From: Paracoccus sp. MBLB3053
GTDB taxonomy: Bacteria; Pseudomonadota; Alphaproteobacteria; Rhodobacterales; Rhodobacteraceae
NCBI RefSeq assembly: GCF_031822435.1
Contig: NZ_JAVQLW010000001.1
Coordinates: forward strand, 1,807,501-1,871,500
DNA: 64,000 bases
Direction: 5' to 3'
Shown here: in pieces, positions 10,447-19,716 of the stretch
How positions within the stretch are numbered: position 1 is the stretch's first letter
Layout of the letters: every line of letters starts with the position of its first letter
The notes under the pieces: generated by a model
What the model was told of the DNA's origin: nothing
Seen by the model: only the letters and a program-made list of their open reading frames with translations
Database searches by the model: none
Program-made: the position numbers and the translations under genes

Positions 10447-11445
10447 ATGGGAAGCATCACGCTGCAAAAGGTCCGCAAGGCATTCGGAGACATCGAGGTC
10501 ATTCCCGGCGTCGACCTGCAGATCAACGATGGCGAATTCGTCGTCTTTGTCGGCCCCTCGGGCTGTGGCAAGTCGACCCTGTTGCGGCTGATCGCCGGAC
10601 TCGAGGACGTAAGCTCGGGCCAAGTCCTGATCGACGGCGAGGATATGACCCAAGCGCCGCCCGCCAGGCGCAAGCTGGCCATGGTGTTCCAATCCTATGC
10701 GCTTTATCCGCATATGTCGGTCAGGAAGAACATCGCCTTTCCGCTGAAGATGGCGGGCATGGCCGCCGATGAACAGGCGCGGCGGGTGGAACACGCGGCG
10801 GGCATCCTGAACCTGACGGATTACCTGGATCGTCGCCCCGGTCAGCTATCGGGCGGGCAGCGCCAGCGCGTGGCGATCGGACGCGCCATCGTGCGTGAAC
10901 CCGTGGCGTTTCTTTTCGACGAGCCGCTTTCGAACCTTGATGCCGCGCTGCGGGTGAACATGCGCGTCGAGATATCCGAGCTGCACAAGAAGCTTGCGAC
11001 GACCATGGTTTACGTCACCCACGATCAGGTCGAGGCGATGACCATGGCCGACAAGATCGTGGTCCTGCGGGCAGGGCGGGTGGAACAGGTCGGATCGCCG
11101 CTTGAGCTTTACCGCCAACCCGCCAACCGTTTTGTCGCGGGTTTCATCGGCAGCCCGAACATGAACTTCCTTGAAGGAGATGTCGCGGCGCAACTGGGAG
11201 CGCATGCGATCGGCGTTCGTCCCGAACATTTCACCATGTCCACGACCGAGGGGCTTTTGCCCGGTACCGTGGGCGTGGCGGAACATCTTGGCTCGGATAC
11301 CTTCCTGCATGTCGATCTCGACAGTGGCACGCATGTTGTCGCGCGCGCCGAGGGGGAATTTCCCGTCCACGACGGCGACAGGATCTGGCTGACCCCGCAA
11401 GACGGTCGGATCTACCGCTTCGATGAGCAGGGGCTTGCGATATGA
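10447..11445 (+). CDS. smoK: polyol ABC transporter ATP-binding protein
   Basis: The ATPase (332 aa) that powers the importer. Walker [10 protein letters not shown] (36-44), signature LSGGQ (134-138), Walker B FLFDEP (155-160) and H-loop His192 are intact. The C-terminal part (from about 240) is the MalK/UgpC-type regulatory OB-fold domain. Two tandem ATGs (10444, 10447) exist; I take the second because AAGGGGAG lies about 6 nt before it. The last four bases (ATGA) overlap the smoS start. Confidence 0.93.
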   Translation: MGSITLQKVRKAFGDIEVIPGVDLQINDGEFVVFVGPSGCGKSTLLRLIAGLEDVSSGQVLIDGEDMTQAPPARRKLAMVFQSYALYPHMSVRKNIAFPLKMAGMAADEQARRVEHAAGILNLTDYLDRRPGQLSGGQRQRVAIGRAIVREPVAFLFDEPLSNLDAALRVNMRVEISELHKKLATTMVYVTHDQVEAMTMADKIVVLRAGRVEQVGSPLELYRQPANRFVAGFIGSPNMNFLEGDVAAQLGAHAIGVRPEHFTMSTTEGLLPGTVGVAEHLGSDTFLHVDLDSGTHVVARAEGEFPVHDGDRIWLTPQDGRIYRFDEQGLAI

Positions 11446-12206
11446 GGCTGGCGGGCAAGACGGCCGTCATCACCGGCGCGGCTCGCGGGATCGGGCGCGC
11501 CTTTGCCGAGGCCTATATCCGCGAGGGTGTGGCGGTGGCGATCGCCGATATCAACGATGTGGCCGTCCGGCAGACCGCGGCCGAAATCGGCGCGCATCCC
11601 GTGGTGATGGACGTGACCCGGCAGGACAGCATTGACGCAGGCCTGGCCGATGCCGTCTCGGCGCTGGGGGGCATCGACATCCTGATCAACAATGCCGCGC
11701 TGTTCGATCTCGCGCCGATCACCGAGATCACCCGCCACAGTTATGACACGCTTTTTGCGATCAACGTGGGTGGGACGCTTTTTACCATGCAGGCCGTGGC
11801 GCGGCACATGATCGCGACAGGCAGGCGGGGCAAGATCATCAACATGGCCAGCCAGGCCGGGCGGCGGGGCGAGCCGTTGGTTGGTGTGTATTGCGCGACC
11901 AAGGCCGCGGTCATCAGCCTGACCCAGTCCGCCGGGCTGAACCTGATCGCGCATGGCATCAACGTGAACGCCATCGCGCCCGGCGTCGTCGATGGCGAGC
12001 ATTGGGACGGGGTGGACGCCAAGTTCGCGGAACATGAGGGCAAGGCGCGCGGGCAGAAGAAATCCGAAGTCGCGGCCGCTGTGCCCTTCGGGCGCATGGG
12101 AACGGCCGAGGATCTGACCGGCATGGCAATTTTCCTCGCCACGCCCGAAGCCGATTACATCGTCGCCCAGACCTATAATGTCGATGGCGGGAACTGGATG
12201 AGCTGA
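11442..12206 (+). CDS. smoS: sorbitol dehydrogenase, short-chain family (254 aa)
   Basis: An NAD-dependent short-chain dehydrogenase predicted to oxidise D-glucitol to D-fructose (and possibly galactitol). It shows TGAARGIG (11-18) for cofactor binding, NNAA (83-86), catalytic Ser137, Tyr150 and Lys154 in YCATK. The start overlaps smoK by 4 bp and the gene is followed one base later by mtlK. Substrate assignment rests on operon context and similarity to the Rhodobacter enzyme. Confidence 0.88.
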   Translation: MRLAGKTAVITGAARGIGRAFAEAYIREGVAVAIADINDVAVRQTAAEIGAHPVVMDVTRQDSIDAGLADAVSALGGIDILINNAALFDLAPITEITRHSYDTLFAINVGGTLFTMQAVARHMIATGRRGKIINMASQAGRRGEPLVGVYCATKAAVISLTQSAGLNLIAHGINVNAIAPGVVDGEHWDGVDAKFAEHEGKARGQKKSEVAAAVPFGRMGTAEDLTGMAIFLATPEADYIVAQTYNVDGGNWMS

Positions 12207-12207
12207 C

Positions 12208-13671
12208 ATGACCAAGCTGAACCAAGCCAATTTAGCCCAACTGCCGGTTGCCACACCGCAATATGACCGCGCATCGCTGGCCGGGGGGATCATCCATTTC
12301 GGTCTGGGCAATTTTCACCGCGCGCATCAGGCCGTCTATCTCGACCGGCTGATGAACCTGGGCAAGGGTCGTGATTTCGCGATCATCGGCGCTGGTGTCA
12401 TGCCAAGCGACGCGGCGATGCGCAATGCGCTTGCCGAACAGGACTGGCTTTACACCGTCGTCGAGCAATCTGCCGAGGCGTCGCGGGCGCGCGTGATCGG
12501 GCCGATGATCGACTACCTGCCGCCCGCCGATAGCGCGGCGATCGTGGCGAAGCTGGCCGATCCCGCCATTCGCATCGCCAGCCTGACCATTACCGAGGGG
12601 GGCTATTTCATCGACGCGACCACCGGGCATTTTGACCCGACGCATCCGGCAATCGTCGATGATGGCCGCGATCCCCAAAACCCCAGGACCGTGTTCGGCA
12701 TGCTGGTTGCCGGGCTGAAGGCGCGGCGTGCGGCGGGCATCCCGTCCTTTACCGTCATGTGCTGCGACAATATTCCCCATAACGGCAAGGTCACCCGCGA
12801 GGCCGTCGTCGAAACCGCGCGGCTGTCCGACCCCGACCTTGCCGATTGGATTGCGGCCAACGTGGCCTTTCCCAACGCCATGGTCGACCGCATCACCCCG
12901 GCAACAAGCGACCGCGAGCGGAGGATGATCCGCGAGGATTTTGGGGTCGAGGATGACAATCCCGTCTTCGCCGAAGACTTCATCCAATGGGTACTCGAGG
13001 ACAATTTCCCCTCGGGACGGCCGCCCCTCGAGGATGCAGGCGTCGAGTTCGTCGCGGACGTGACGCCTTGGGAGTTGATGAAGATCCGCATCCTGAACGG
13101 TGGGCATGCGGTCATTGCCTATCCCTCGGGTCTGATGGATATCCATTTCGTCCATGAAGGAATGGAGAGCCCACTTGTTCGGGCTTTTCTCGACAAGATC
13201 GAGACCGATGAAATCATCCCCATCGTGCCCCCGGTTCCCGGCACCGACCTGCACGGTTATTACCGAAAGGTGGCCGAGCGCTGCGCCAATCCCAAGATCG
13301 GCGACACCATACGGCGGCTGTGCCTTGACGGATCGAACCGCCAGCCCAAGTTCATCATTCCGACGATAAACGATCGGCTGGCCCGGAACCTTCCGGTCGA
13401 TGGCTTGGCGCTGGAATCCGCGCTCTGGTGCCGCTATTGCGCAGGCATGACCGATAGCGGCGCGACGATCGAACCGAATGACCCGAACTGGGATCGACTG
13501 ACCGAAAAGGCCGCGGCGGCCAAGGCGAATCCGTCGGCATGGCTCGGCATGTCCGAGATCTACGGCGCGACCGGACAGGACCCGCGTTTTGCCGCCCCCT
13601 TCGCACGCTGGCTGGCCATGCTCTGGCGCGAAGGGACCGAAGCGACGCTGAAAGCCTATCTGAAGGGCTGA
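12208..13671 (+). CDS. mtlK: mannitol 2-dehydrogenase (487 aa)
   Basis: A polyol-specific long-chain dehydrogenase that oxidises D-mannitol (and D-arabinitol) to the ketose with NAD. The N-terminal Rossmann part begins near IIHFGLGNFHRAH (28-40). Catalytic Lys292, Asn297 and His300 lie in KIRILNGGH with the spacing known from Pseudomonas mannitol dehydrogenase. The length is normal. It is in the middle of the operon, 1 bp after smoS and 3 bp before the HAD gene. Confidence 0.93.
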   Translation: MTKLNQANLAQLPVATPQYDRASLAGGIIHFGLGNFHRAHQAVYLDRLMNLGKGRDFAIIGAGVMPSDAAMRNALAEQDWLYTVVEQSAEASRARVIGPMIDYLPPADSAAIVAKLADPAIRIASLTITEGGYFIDATTGHFDPTHPAIVDDGRDPQNPRTVFGMLVAGLKARRAAGIPSFTVMCCDNIPHNGKVTREAVVETARLSDPDLADWIAANVAFPNAMVDRITPATSDRERRMIREDFGVEDDNPVFAEDFIQWVLEDNFPSGRPPLEDAGVEFVADVTPWELMKIRILNGGHAVIAYPSGLMDIHFVHEGMESPLVRAFLDKIETDEIIPIVPPVPGTDLHGYYRKVAERCANPKIGDTIRRLCLDGSNRQPKFIIPTINDRLARNLPVDGLALESALWCRYCAGMTDSGATIEPNDPNWDRLTEKAAAAKANPSAWLGMSEIYGATGQDPRFAAPFARWLAMLWREGTEATLKAYLKG

Positions 13672-13674
13672 GAT

Positions 13675-14334
13675 TTGACGCAGGCGCTGATCTTCGATTG
13701 CGATGGGGTGCTGGTCGATTCCGAGCCGCTGGCCGTCATCGAACTGCTGGCGATGCTCGACAGGATCGGTGCGCCAGTGGACTCAGCCCGCATCTACGAT
13801 GAATTCCTGGGTCGCTCGATTCAGACCATCATTGATGCGGTGGCGCGCGATTTCGCGGTCGATGTCCGTCCCGCACTTCCCGGTTACCGTGAGGCCCTGG
13901 CACAGCGCTTGGGCCGTGAGCTGAAGGCGGTCGATGGCATGGCCGAGATGATCGCCGATTGCGACGCTCCGCGCGCCGTGGCGTCGTCGAGCGCGCCCGA
14001 TCGACTGGCCCTGTCGCTCCGGCTCACGGGGATTGCCCCCCTGTTCGGACCGCATGTCTATTCCGCGACACAGGTGCGCAATGGCAAGCCCGCCCCGGAC
14101 CTGTTCCTGCTTGCCGCCAGCAGCCTTGGAGTTGAACCGCGCGATTGCGTCGTGATCGAGGACAGCCCTGCCGGGATCCATGCCGCGAGGGCGGCCGGGA
14201 TGCGCTGCATTGGCTTTCTCGGCGGCAGCCACGCTGCTCCGGCGCGGCTGCGCGAGCGGCTTGCCGCACTTGCCCCCGACGCGCTCATTGAACATGCGCG
14301 GGAATTGCCCAACACTCTGGCCCGACTGGGGTAG
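13675..14334 (+). CDS. HAD-superfamily hydrolase, beta-phosphoglucomutase-like (219 aa)
   Basis: A subfamily IA HAD phosphatase or mutase. Nucleophile Asp8 and acid/base Asp10 sit in DCDGVLVDS, and motif III/IV is [15 protein letters not shown] near residues 160-174. It starts with TTG at 13675, 3 bp after mtlK; GAAGGG lies about 8 nt upstream and no ATG fits. In a polyol operon it probably dephosphorylates or isomerises a sugar phosphate made by the kinases downstream; the substrate is not evident. Confidence 0.85.
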   Translation: MTQALIFDCDGVLVDSEPLAVIELLAMLDRIGAPVDSARIYDEFLGRSIQTIIDAVARDFAVDVRPALPGYREALAQRLGRELKAVDGMAEMIADCDAPRAVASSSAPDRLALSLRLTGIAPLFGPHVYSATQVRNGKPAPDLFLLAASSLGVEPRDCVVIEDSPAGIHAARAAGMRCIGFLGGSHAAPARLRERLAALAPDALIEHARELPNTLARLG

Positions 14335-14346
14335 GGGGTAAGGTCA

Positions 14347-15801
14347 TTGTTGATCGCTGCGGTTGATGTCGGCTCGGCCCGCGCGCGTGCGGGGCTCTTC
14401 TCGGTCGAGGGCCAGCTTGTCGCCCGTGCCAGCCGGGGCTTTGCGACACTCCCATCGCCCGGCGGCCAGGCTGGCTTCGACTTTGCCGAGATCTGGCAGG
14501 CGGTTTCCGACGCTTTGGCCGAAGCGCGTCGCATGGCCGGCGCGAGTCCTGCGCAGGTTCAGGCGCTGGCCTTCGATGCCACCTGTTCTCTCGTCGTCGA
14601 CGCTCCGAACTTTGCCCCGGACGTGATCGCATGGCACGACCATCGTGCCGTGGCCGAAGCAGAGGAGCTGGGTCGCATCCGCCACGAGGTCGTTGTCCGG
14701 GCGGGCGGATCGGTTTCCCCCGAGATGCAGACACCGAAGCTTCTTTGGCTCGCGCGCCATCGTCCCGATGTCTGGGCCGAACTTCGGGCTGTGCACGATC
14801 TGTGCGATCACCTTGCATGGCGTGCCACCGGGATCGCGGCTCGCTCGCTTTGCGCGGCGGCCGCGAAATGGCCCTATCTGCCCGATCGCGGCGGTTGGGC
14901 CCATGACCTTCTGGAGGGTCTGGGGATTGCAGGTTTCCCTCATGAAGACAGGGTGCTGGCTCCGGGTGCCGAGATCGGGCCGCTTTCGCGGCAGGGCGCG
15001 GCGGAATTGGGTCTTGATCGTGAATGTATCGTCTCTGCGGGGCTGATCGACGCGTTCGCCGGTGCCCTTGGTGCCGCACCAGGCATGCCGGCGCTGATCG
15101 CGGGGACATCGAATTGCGTCATGGCGCCGGATGTTGCGGCAACCCCCGCGCTTTGGGGGCCCTATCCCGGCGCGATCCTGCCCGATCAGACGGTGAGCGA
15201 GGGCGGCCAGTCCGCCACCGGGGCACTGCTCGATTCGATTCGTCGGCAATATCCGTTCGAAACCAGCCATGGCGAGATTCTGGCGCGCATTGCAGCGATG
15301 CCCGAGCCGGGGCAGGGGCTGCACGTCCTTCCCGACTTCAAGGGCAATCGTGCCCCCTTCGCGGACCCGCTGATGCGCGGGGTCGTCCATGGCATGTCAC
15401 TGGATCGCGGCGCGCCGGCGCTGGACGCGCTTTACTGGCGTTCCGCCGTCGGGATCGCGCTTGGCACAAGGCAGGTCATTGCGCATATGGGCTTGCGGCC
15501 CGATCGTTTGGCGATGGCGGGCGGCCAGGCGCGCGCGCCCTTGCTGCGCCAGCTTTACGCCGACGCGACCGGCGCCGAGATCCACTGGCAACCCGAGGAT
15601 GCCGTCCTGCGCGGGACGGCGATCGCGGCCGCAGCGCCGCTTCTTGGCGGCATACATGCCGCGCGCAAGCGGTTTGCCCGCGCGGTCGAGGTGACCCGGC
15701 CCAACCCCGAGGCGGTCGCCCGGCGCGAGCGGGACTGGGCCGTCTTCCTGCGCATGCAGCAGCAGCGTGCTGAAATCTCGGAACTCACAGCAAGGAACTG
15801 A
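14347..15801 (+). CDS. FGGY-family carbohydrate kinase, ribulokinase-like (484 aa)
   Basis: A sugar kinase of the FGGY family distinct from the xylulokinase that follows. The N-terminal phosphate-binding segment is AAVDVGSARARAGLF, and the conserved WHDHRAV segment follows FAPDVIA at about 96-104. Both actin-like halves are present at full length. It starts with TTG at 14347 within a GGGGTAAGG-containing spacer. It most resembles D-ribulose or pentulose kinases of the YdiA/FGGY branch, but specificity is uncertain. It forms a tandem pair with xylB (3 bp apart). Confidence 0.82.
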   Translation: MLIAAVDVGSARARAGLFSVEGQLVARASRGFATLPSPGGQAGFDFAEIWQAVSDALAEARRMAGASPAQVQALAFDATCSLVVDAPNFAPDVIAWHDHRAVAEAEELGRIRHEVVVRAGGSVSPEMQTPKLLWLARHRPDVWAELRAVHDLCDHLAWRATGIAARSLCAAAAKWPYLPDRGGWAHDLLEGLGIAGFPHEDRVLAPGAEIGPLSRQGAAELGLDRECIVSAGLIDAFAGALGAAPGMPALIAGTSNCVMAPDVAATPALWGPYPGAILPDQTVSEGGQSATGALLDSIRRQYPFETSHGEILARIAAMPEPGQGLHVLPDFKGNRAPFADPLMRGVVHGMSLDRGAPALDALYWRSAVGIALGTRQVIAHMGLRPDRLAMAGGQARAPLLRQLYADATGAEIHWQPEDAVLRGTAIAAAAPLLGGIHAARKRFARAVEVTRPNPEAVARRERDWAVFLRMQQQRAEISELTARN

Positions 15802-15804
15802 GCA

Positions 15805-17241
15805 ATGTATCTGGGCATCGATCTGGGCACTTCCGGCGTCAAGGCGACGCTGATCGACGAGGCGCAGCGCGTCCTGCGCTCGGAAACGGCCCGGCTTGCC
15901 GTACAGCGCCCCCACCCGAACTGGTCCGAGCAGGACCCCGCCGACTGGATCGCCGCGACGCGCAAGGCAGTGGGCGCGCTGGCTCGGAGCCATGGTTTGA
16001 AGGGCGTGCGGGGCATCGGTCTTTCGGGCCAGATGCACGGAGCGGTGACGCTGGACGGCGCCGGGCAGGTGATACGCCCCGCGATATTATGGAATGATAC
16101 ACGCGCCCATGCCGAGGCCGCCGAGCTTGATGCCGCGCCTGAAATTCGCAGGCTGTCGGGCAATATCGTGTTCCCGGGGTTCACCGCGCCCAAGCTCGTC
16201 TGGATGTCGCGACACGAACCGGATCTGTTCGCGCGCACCAAGACCGTTCTCTTGCCCAAGGACTATCTTCGGTTCTGGCTGACCGGGGAACGCGTCAGCG
16301 AAATGTCCGATGCCTCGGGGACAAGCTGGCTGGATGTCGCGGCACGGGACTGGTCCGAGCCATTGCTGTCCGCCAGCGGGATGAGCCGGTCGCAGATGCC
16401 CGCGCTGGTCGAGGGCTCCGAGGTTTCAGGCCATCTTCGCGCCGAACTGGCACAGGAATGGGGCATCGAGGGCTCCGTTGTCGTCGCGGGCGGGGCAGGC
16501 GACAATGCAGCGACGGCAATCGGCGCTGGGACCGTGACCGAGGGGCAGGGCTTCGTGAGCCTCGGGACTTCGGGCGTGGTTTTCGCGGCATCGGATCGCT
16601 TTCTGCCGGCGCCCGAAACGGCAGTCCACGCATTCTGCCACGCGATCCCCCAGACCTGGCACCAGATGGGAGTGATCCTGTCTGCTTCGGCGGCGCTCGA
16701 ATGGCTCGCCGGGGTGCTGCGGGAAAAACCCGCCGACCTCACGTCTCATCTGGGGGCTTTGCGGGGGCCGGGAACGGTTCTCTTCCTGCCTTATCTTGCC
16801 GGAGAGCGCACGCCGCATAATGACGCGGCCGCCAAGGGGCTGCTGGCCGGACTCACCCCTACGACAGACCGCGCGGCTCTGACGCGCGCCGTGCTCGAGG
16901 GCGTCACCTATGCCTTGGCCGACAACCTTACGGCACTTCGCTTGGCCGGGGCTCGTCTCGACGCCCTTCTCGCGCTGGGCGGCGGCGCGCGCTCGGATTA
17001 CTGGCTGAAGCTCATCGCGACCGTGCTGGACCTGCCGGTGGTCGTGCCGGTGGGCGGCGACTATGGCGCGGCATTCGGCGCCGCACGTCTGGCCATGATG
17101 GCCGATACGGGGGCCAAGCCCAAAGAAATTTGCCTGATGCCCGAGATCGCGTCCGAGATCCTGCCGGACCGCAGCATGACCCAGGCATTCGCTGATGGCC
17201 GAAGCCGTTTCCGGGCGCTTTATCCCGCCAGTCGTGGCTAG
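15805..17241 (+). CDS. xylB: xylulokinase (478 aa)
   Basis: Phosphorylates D-xylulose to xylulose 5-phosphate for the pentose phosphate pathway; the xylulose would come from D-arabinitol oxidised by mtlK. DLGTSGVK (6-13) binds ATP phosphates. GQMHG (75-79) puts Met77-His78 exactly where E. coli XylB has them, and WNDTRA follows near 97. AAGGAA lies upstream of the ATG. The 3' end overlaps the convergent regulator gene by 4 bp. Confidence 0.92.
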   Translation: MYLGIDLGTSGVKATLIDEAQRVLRSETARLAVQRPHPNWSEQDPADWIAATRKAVGALARSHGLKGVRGIGLSGQMHGAVTLDGAGQVIRPAILWNDTRAHAEAAELDAAPEIRRLSGNIVFPGFTAPKLVWMSRHEPDLFARTKTVLLPKDYLRFWLTGERVSEMSDASGTSWLDVAARDWSEPLLSASGMSRSQMPALVEGSEVSGHLRAELAQEWGIEGSVVVAGGAGDNAATAIGAGTVTEGQGFVSLGTSGVVFAASDRFLPAPETAVHAFCHAIPQTWHQMGVILSASAALEWLAGVLREKPADLTSHLGALRGPGTVLFLPYLAGERTPHNDAAAKGLLAGLTPTTDRAALTRAVLEGVTYALADNLTALRLAGARLDALLALGGGARSDYWLKLIATVLDLPVVVPVGGDYGAAFGAARLAMMADTGAKPKEICLMPEIASEILPDRSMTQAFADGRSRFRALYPASRG

Positions 17242-18170
17242 CTGTCCAGAAGCGCCGCCGCGGTCGCGGCATCCGTGATGAGCCCGCCGATCAGCCGGCC
17301 GGCAAGGGCGCCGCGGATCGCGGGCAGCTTCTCGGGGCCAAAAGCTGCGCCGATGACCAGCGTGGTGTCGCGTGGCGGGATCGGGGCCGAGGCGACGCGA
17401 TCGTTGCTCAGGCCCTCGATCAGACGACCGGTATCGTCATAGGCCCAGCCGGTGATTTCCCCGACGGCGCCTGCGGCAACCATGAGATCCAGATCGGGGC
17501 GGGTCAGGAAGCCGTCGAGCATCAGCGCGGCGCTGTCATCCATCGTCCCGATCCCGACAAATGCGACCTCTGCCTGACGCGACATTTCAATCACTCGCTG
17601 GATGCCGGGTTGGCTCATCATCGCACGCCGCTCGGCTGCCGTAGGAACAAGGACCGAGAGCGGCAGGGGAAAGCTGCGGGCGGTGACCAGTTCGGAAAGC
17701 GAGAAGAGCACGTTGTAATAAGCGGTCGATCCATCCGTAGCTATGTTGCCGGTCAGCGACACGATGCGGTGCTGGGGGCAGTCGATATGGGGCAGGCGTT
17801 CGATGCCCGCACGCAAGGTTCGGCCGGTTCCGATCGCCAGGGTCAGCGGCTCGGTTCGGCGCAGCCAGCGTTCCATCGCCCGCGCGAGATGATGCGCAAC
17901 GCCCGCCTCGGCGGCGTCTGCCGGCGCGATCTCGCAGAACTCCAGATCCCATTTCGCGCGCAGGTTTCGGGCAAGTTCAAGGCAATGGGCAAAAGGGTGA
18001 TCGATGCGGATCTTGACCAGCCCCTCGGCCATGGCCTGCGAAACCAGCCGCTGCGCGGTCTGCCGTGAAACACCCATGATGCCGGCGATCTCGTCCTGGG
18101 TCTTGCCGGCGACATGCGCAAGCCATGCGGCACGCGCCGCCAGCTCAAGTTTTTGCCCGTCTTCCGGCAT
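17238..18170 (-). CDS. smoC: SorC-family sugar-binding transcriptional regulator (310 aa)
   Basis: A DeoR/SorC-type regulator with an N-terminal helix-turn-helix (about residues 18-45, GKTQDEIAGIMGVSRQTAQR) and a large sugar-phosphate-binding domain (about 60-305) containing IGTGRTL and GIGTM phosphate-contact loops. It is convergent with xylB. It most likely controls the smo/mtl operon from this distal position, sensing a phosphorylated sugar; the candidate operator is the palindrome upstream of smoE. The symbol follows the Rhodobacter polyol operon and is tentative. Confidence 0.82.
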   Translation of the reverse strand: MPEDGQKLELAARAAWLAHVAGKTQDEIAGIMGVSRQTAQRLVSQAMAEGLVKIRIDHPFAHCLELARNLRAKWDLEFCEIAPADAAEAGVAHHLARAMERWLRRTEPLTLAIGTGRTLRAGIERLPHIDCPQHRIVSLTGNIATDGSTAYYNVLFSLSELVTARSFPLPLSVLVPTAAERRAMMSQPGIQRVIEMSRQAEVAFVGIGTMDDSAALMLDGFLTRPDLDLMVAAGAVGEITGWAYDDTGRLIEGLSNDRVASAPIPPRDTTLVIGAAFGPEKLPAIRGALAGRLIGGLITDAATAAALLDS

Positions 18171-18234
18171 TCATCCCCCTGTCTTTTTCCGGCTTTGTCT
18201 ATTCCCTGTCAGGTCAGGCGTCCAGTTTCTCACG

Positions 18235-18268
18235 CTGGATCTATCGAACATGTCAATTTGGATCTATA
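18235..18268 (+). promoter_or_regulatory. direct repeats upstream of tpa, candidate TauR site
   Basis: TGGATCTAT occurs twice, at 18236-18244 and 18259-18267, a 23-bp period (about two helical turns). The repeats lie about 70-100 bp before the tpa start. MocR regulators bind direct repeats, and TauR of Rhodobacter is described as binding repeats of the CTGGACYTAA kind; CTGGATCTAT is close. TATAAC (18265-18270) overlaps the second copy. The repeat is seen directly; the binding role is inference. Confidence 0.55.
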
Positions 18269-18334
18269 ACGGCTGGCATTGGGAACGTATTGTCGTCTGG
18301 TCAAGATTCCCCCTCCTTTCGACAGAGGCAAGAA

Positions 18335-19696
18335 ATGAACGACCTCAGCCCGGTCATCGCAGCGGACAAGGCCCATGTCTGGCACCATCTGAGCCAGCAT
18401 AAACAGTATGAAACCATCGATCCGCGCGTCTTCGTCGAAGGCAAGGGGATGCGGCTGTGGGATGCCACCGGCCGCGAGTTCCTGGACGCCGTGTCAGGCG
18501 GCGTCTGGACGGTCAATGTCGGCTATGGCCGCGAAAGCATCGCGAACGCCGTGCGCGACCAGCTCGTGAAGCTGAACTATTACGCGGGGGCCGCTGGCAC
18601 CGTTCCGGGCGCGACATTCGCGCAGCGCCTGATCGAAAAGATGCCGGGCATGAGCCGGGTCTATTATTCGAACTCGGGCTCGGAAGCGAACGAAAAGGTC
18701 TACAAGATGGTGCGCCAGATCGCGGCGCGCCATTACGGCGGCAAGAAATGGAAGATCCTGTACCGCGACCGCGACTATCACGGCACCACGATCGGGACGC
18801 TCGCGACCTCGGGTCAGGATCAGCGCGCGATGCAATACGGCCCCTATCCGGACGGCTTTGTCCGCGTGCCGCATTGCCTTGAATATCGCAAGCAATGGGA
18901 TGTCGAGAATTACGGCGAGCGCGCGGCCGACGCCATCGAGGAGGTCATCCTGCGCGAAGGCCCGGACACCGTCGGGGCGATCGTGCTGGAACCGGTTACC
19001 GCCGGCGGCGGCGTGATCACCCCGCCCGAAGGATACTGGCAGCGCGTCCAGGAAATCTGCCGCAAATACGACATCCTGCTGCATATCGACGAGGTCGTCT
19101 GCGGCGTCGGCAGGACCGGCAAGTGGTTCGGCTATCAGCAATACGGCATCGAGCCGGATTTCGTGACCATGGCCAAGGGCGTCGCCTCGGGCTATGCGGC
19201 GATTTCCTGCACCGTCACGACCGAGCGCGTCTTCGACATGTTCAAGGACGCGCCCGAAGACGGGATGAGCTATTTCCGCGACATCTCGACCTTCGGCGGC
19301 TGCACCTCGGGCCCCGCAGCGGCGCTGGAAAACATGCGAGTCATCGAGGACGAGGGGCTGCTTGACAACTGCACCCTGATGGGTGAGCGCGTGATCGCGA
19401 ACCTGATCGCGCTGATGGAAAAGCACAAGGTCATTGGCGATGTTCGTGGCAAGGGTCTGTTCTGCGGTGCCGAACTGGTCGCGGACCGCCTGACCAAGGA
19501 ACCGGCGGATGAAAAGAAGGTCCAGGCCGTGGTTGCAGACTGCCTTGCGCAGGGTGTCATCATCGGCGCGACGAACCGCTCGGTCCCGGGTTTCAACAAT
19601 ACTCTGTGCCTTTCGCCTGCACTGATCGCCACGGCCGATGACATCGACTTGATGACGAATGCCATCGACGCGGCGCTGACCCGGGTTTTCGGCTAA
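18335..19696 (+). CDS. tpa: taurine-pyruvate aminotransferase (453 aa)
   Basis: A class III PLP aminotransferase predicted to convert taurine and pyruvate to sulfoacetaldehyde and L-alanine. It shows SNSGSEANEK (112-121), Asp252 of the IDEVVCGVGRTG block that contacts the PLP nitrogen, and the Schiff-base Lys281 in TMAKGVASGY. The start at ATG 18335 has AGAGG upstream; a longer frame from 18125 overlaps the regulator gene and is rejected. It is followed 20 bp later by a MocR regulator, which supports the taurine assignment. No taurine transporter, xsc or pta gene lies in this window. Confidence 0.87.
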   Translation: MNDLSPVIAADKAHVWHHLSQHKQYETIDPRVFVEGKGMRLWDATGREFLDAVSGGVWTVNVGYGRESIANAVRDQLVKLNYYAGAAGTVPGATFAQRLIEKMPGMSRVYYSNSGSEANEKVYKMVRQIAARHYGGKKWKILYRDRDYHGTTIGTLATSGQDQRAMQYGPYPDGFVRVPHCLEYRKQWDVENYGERAADAIEEVILREGPDTVGAIVLEPVTAGGGVITPPEGYWQRVQEICRKYDILLHIDEVVCGVGRTGKWFGYQQYGIEPDFVTMAKGVASGYAAISCTVTTERVFDMFKDAPEDGMSYFRDISTFGGCTSGPAAALENMRVIEDEGLLDNCTLMGERVIANLIALMEKHKVIGDVRGKGLFCGAELVADRLTKEPADEKKVQAVVADCLAQGVIIGATNRSVPGFNNTLCLSPALIATADDIDLMTNAIDAALTRVFG

Positions 19697-19716
19697 GTTA
19701 GAATGGCGGCCCGGAC

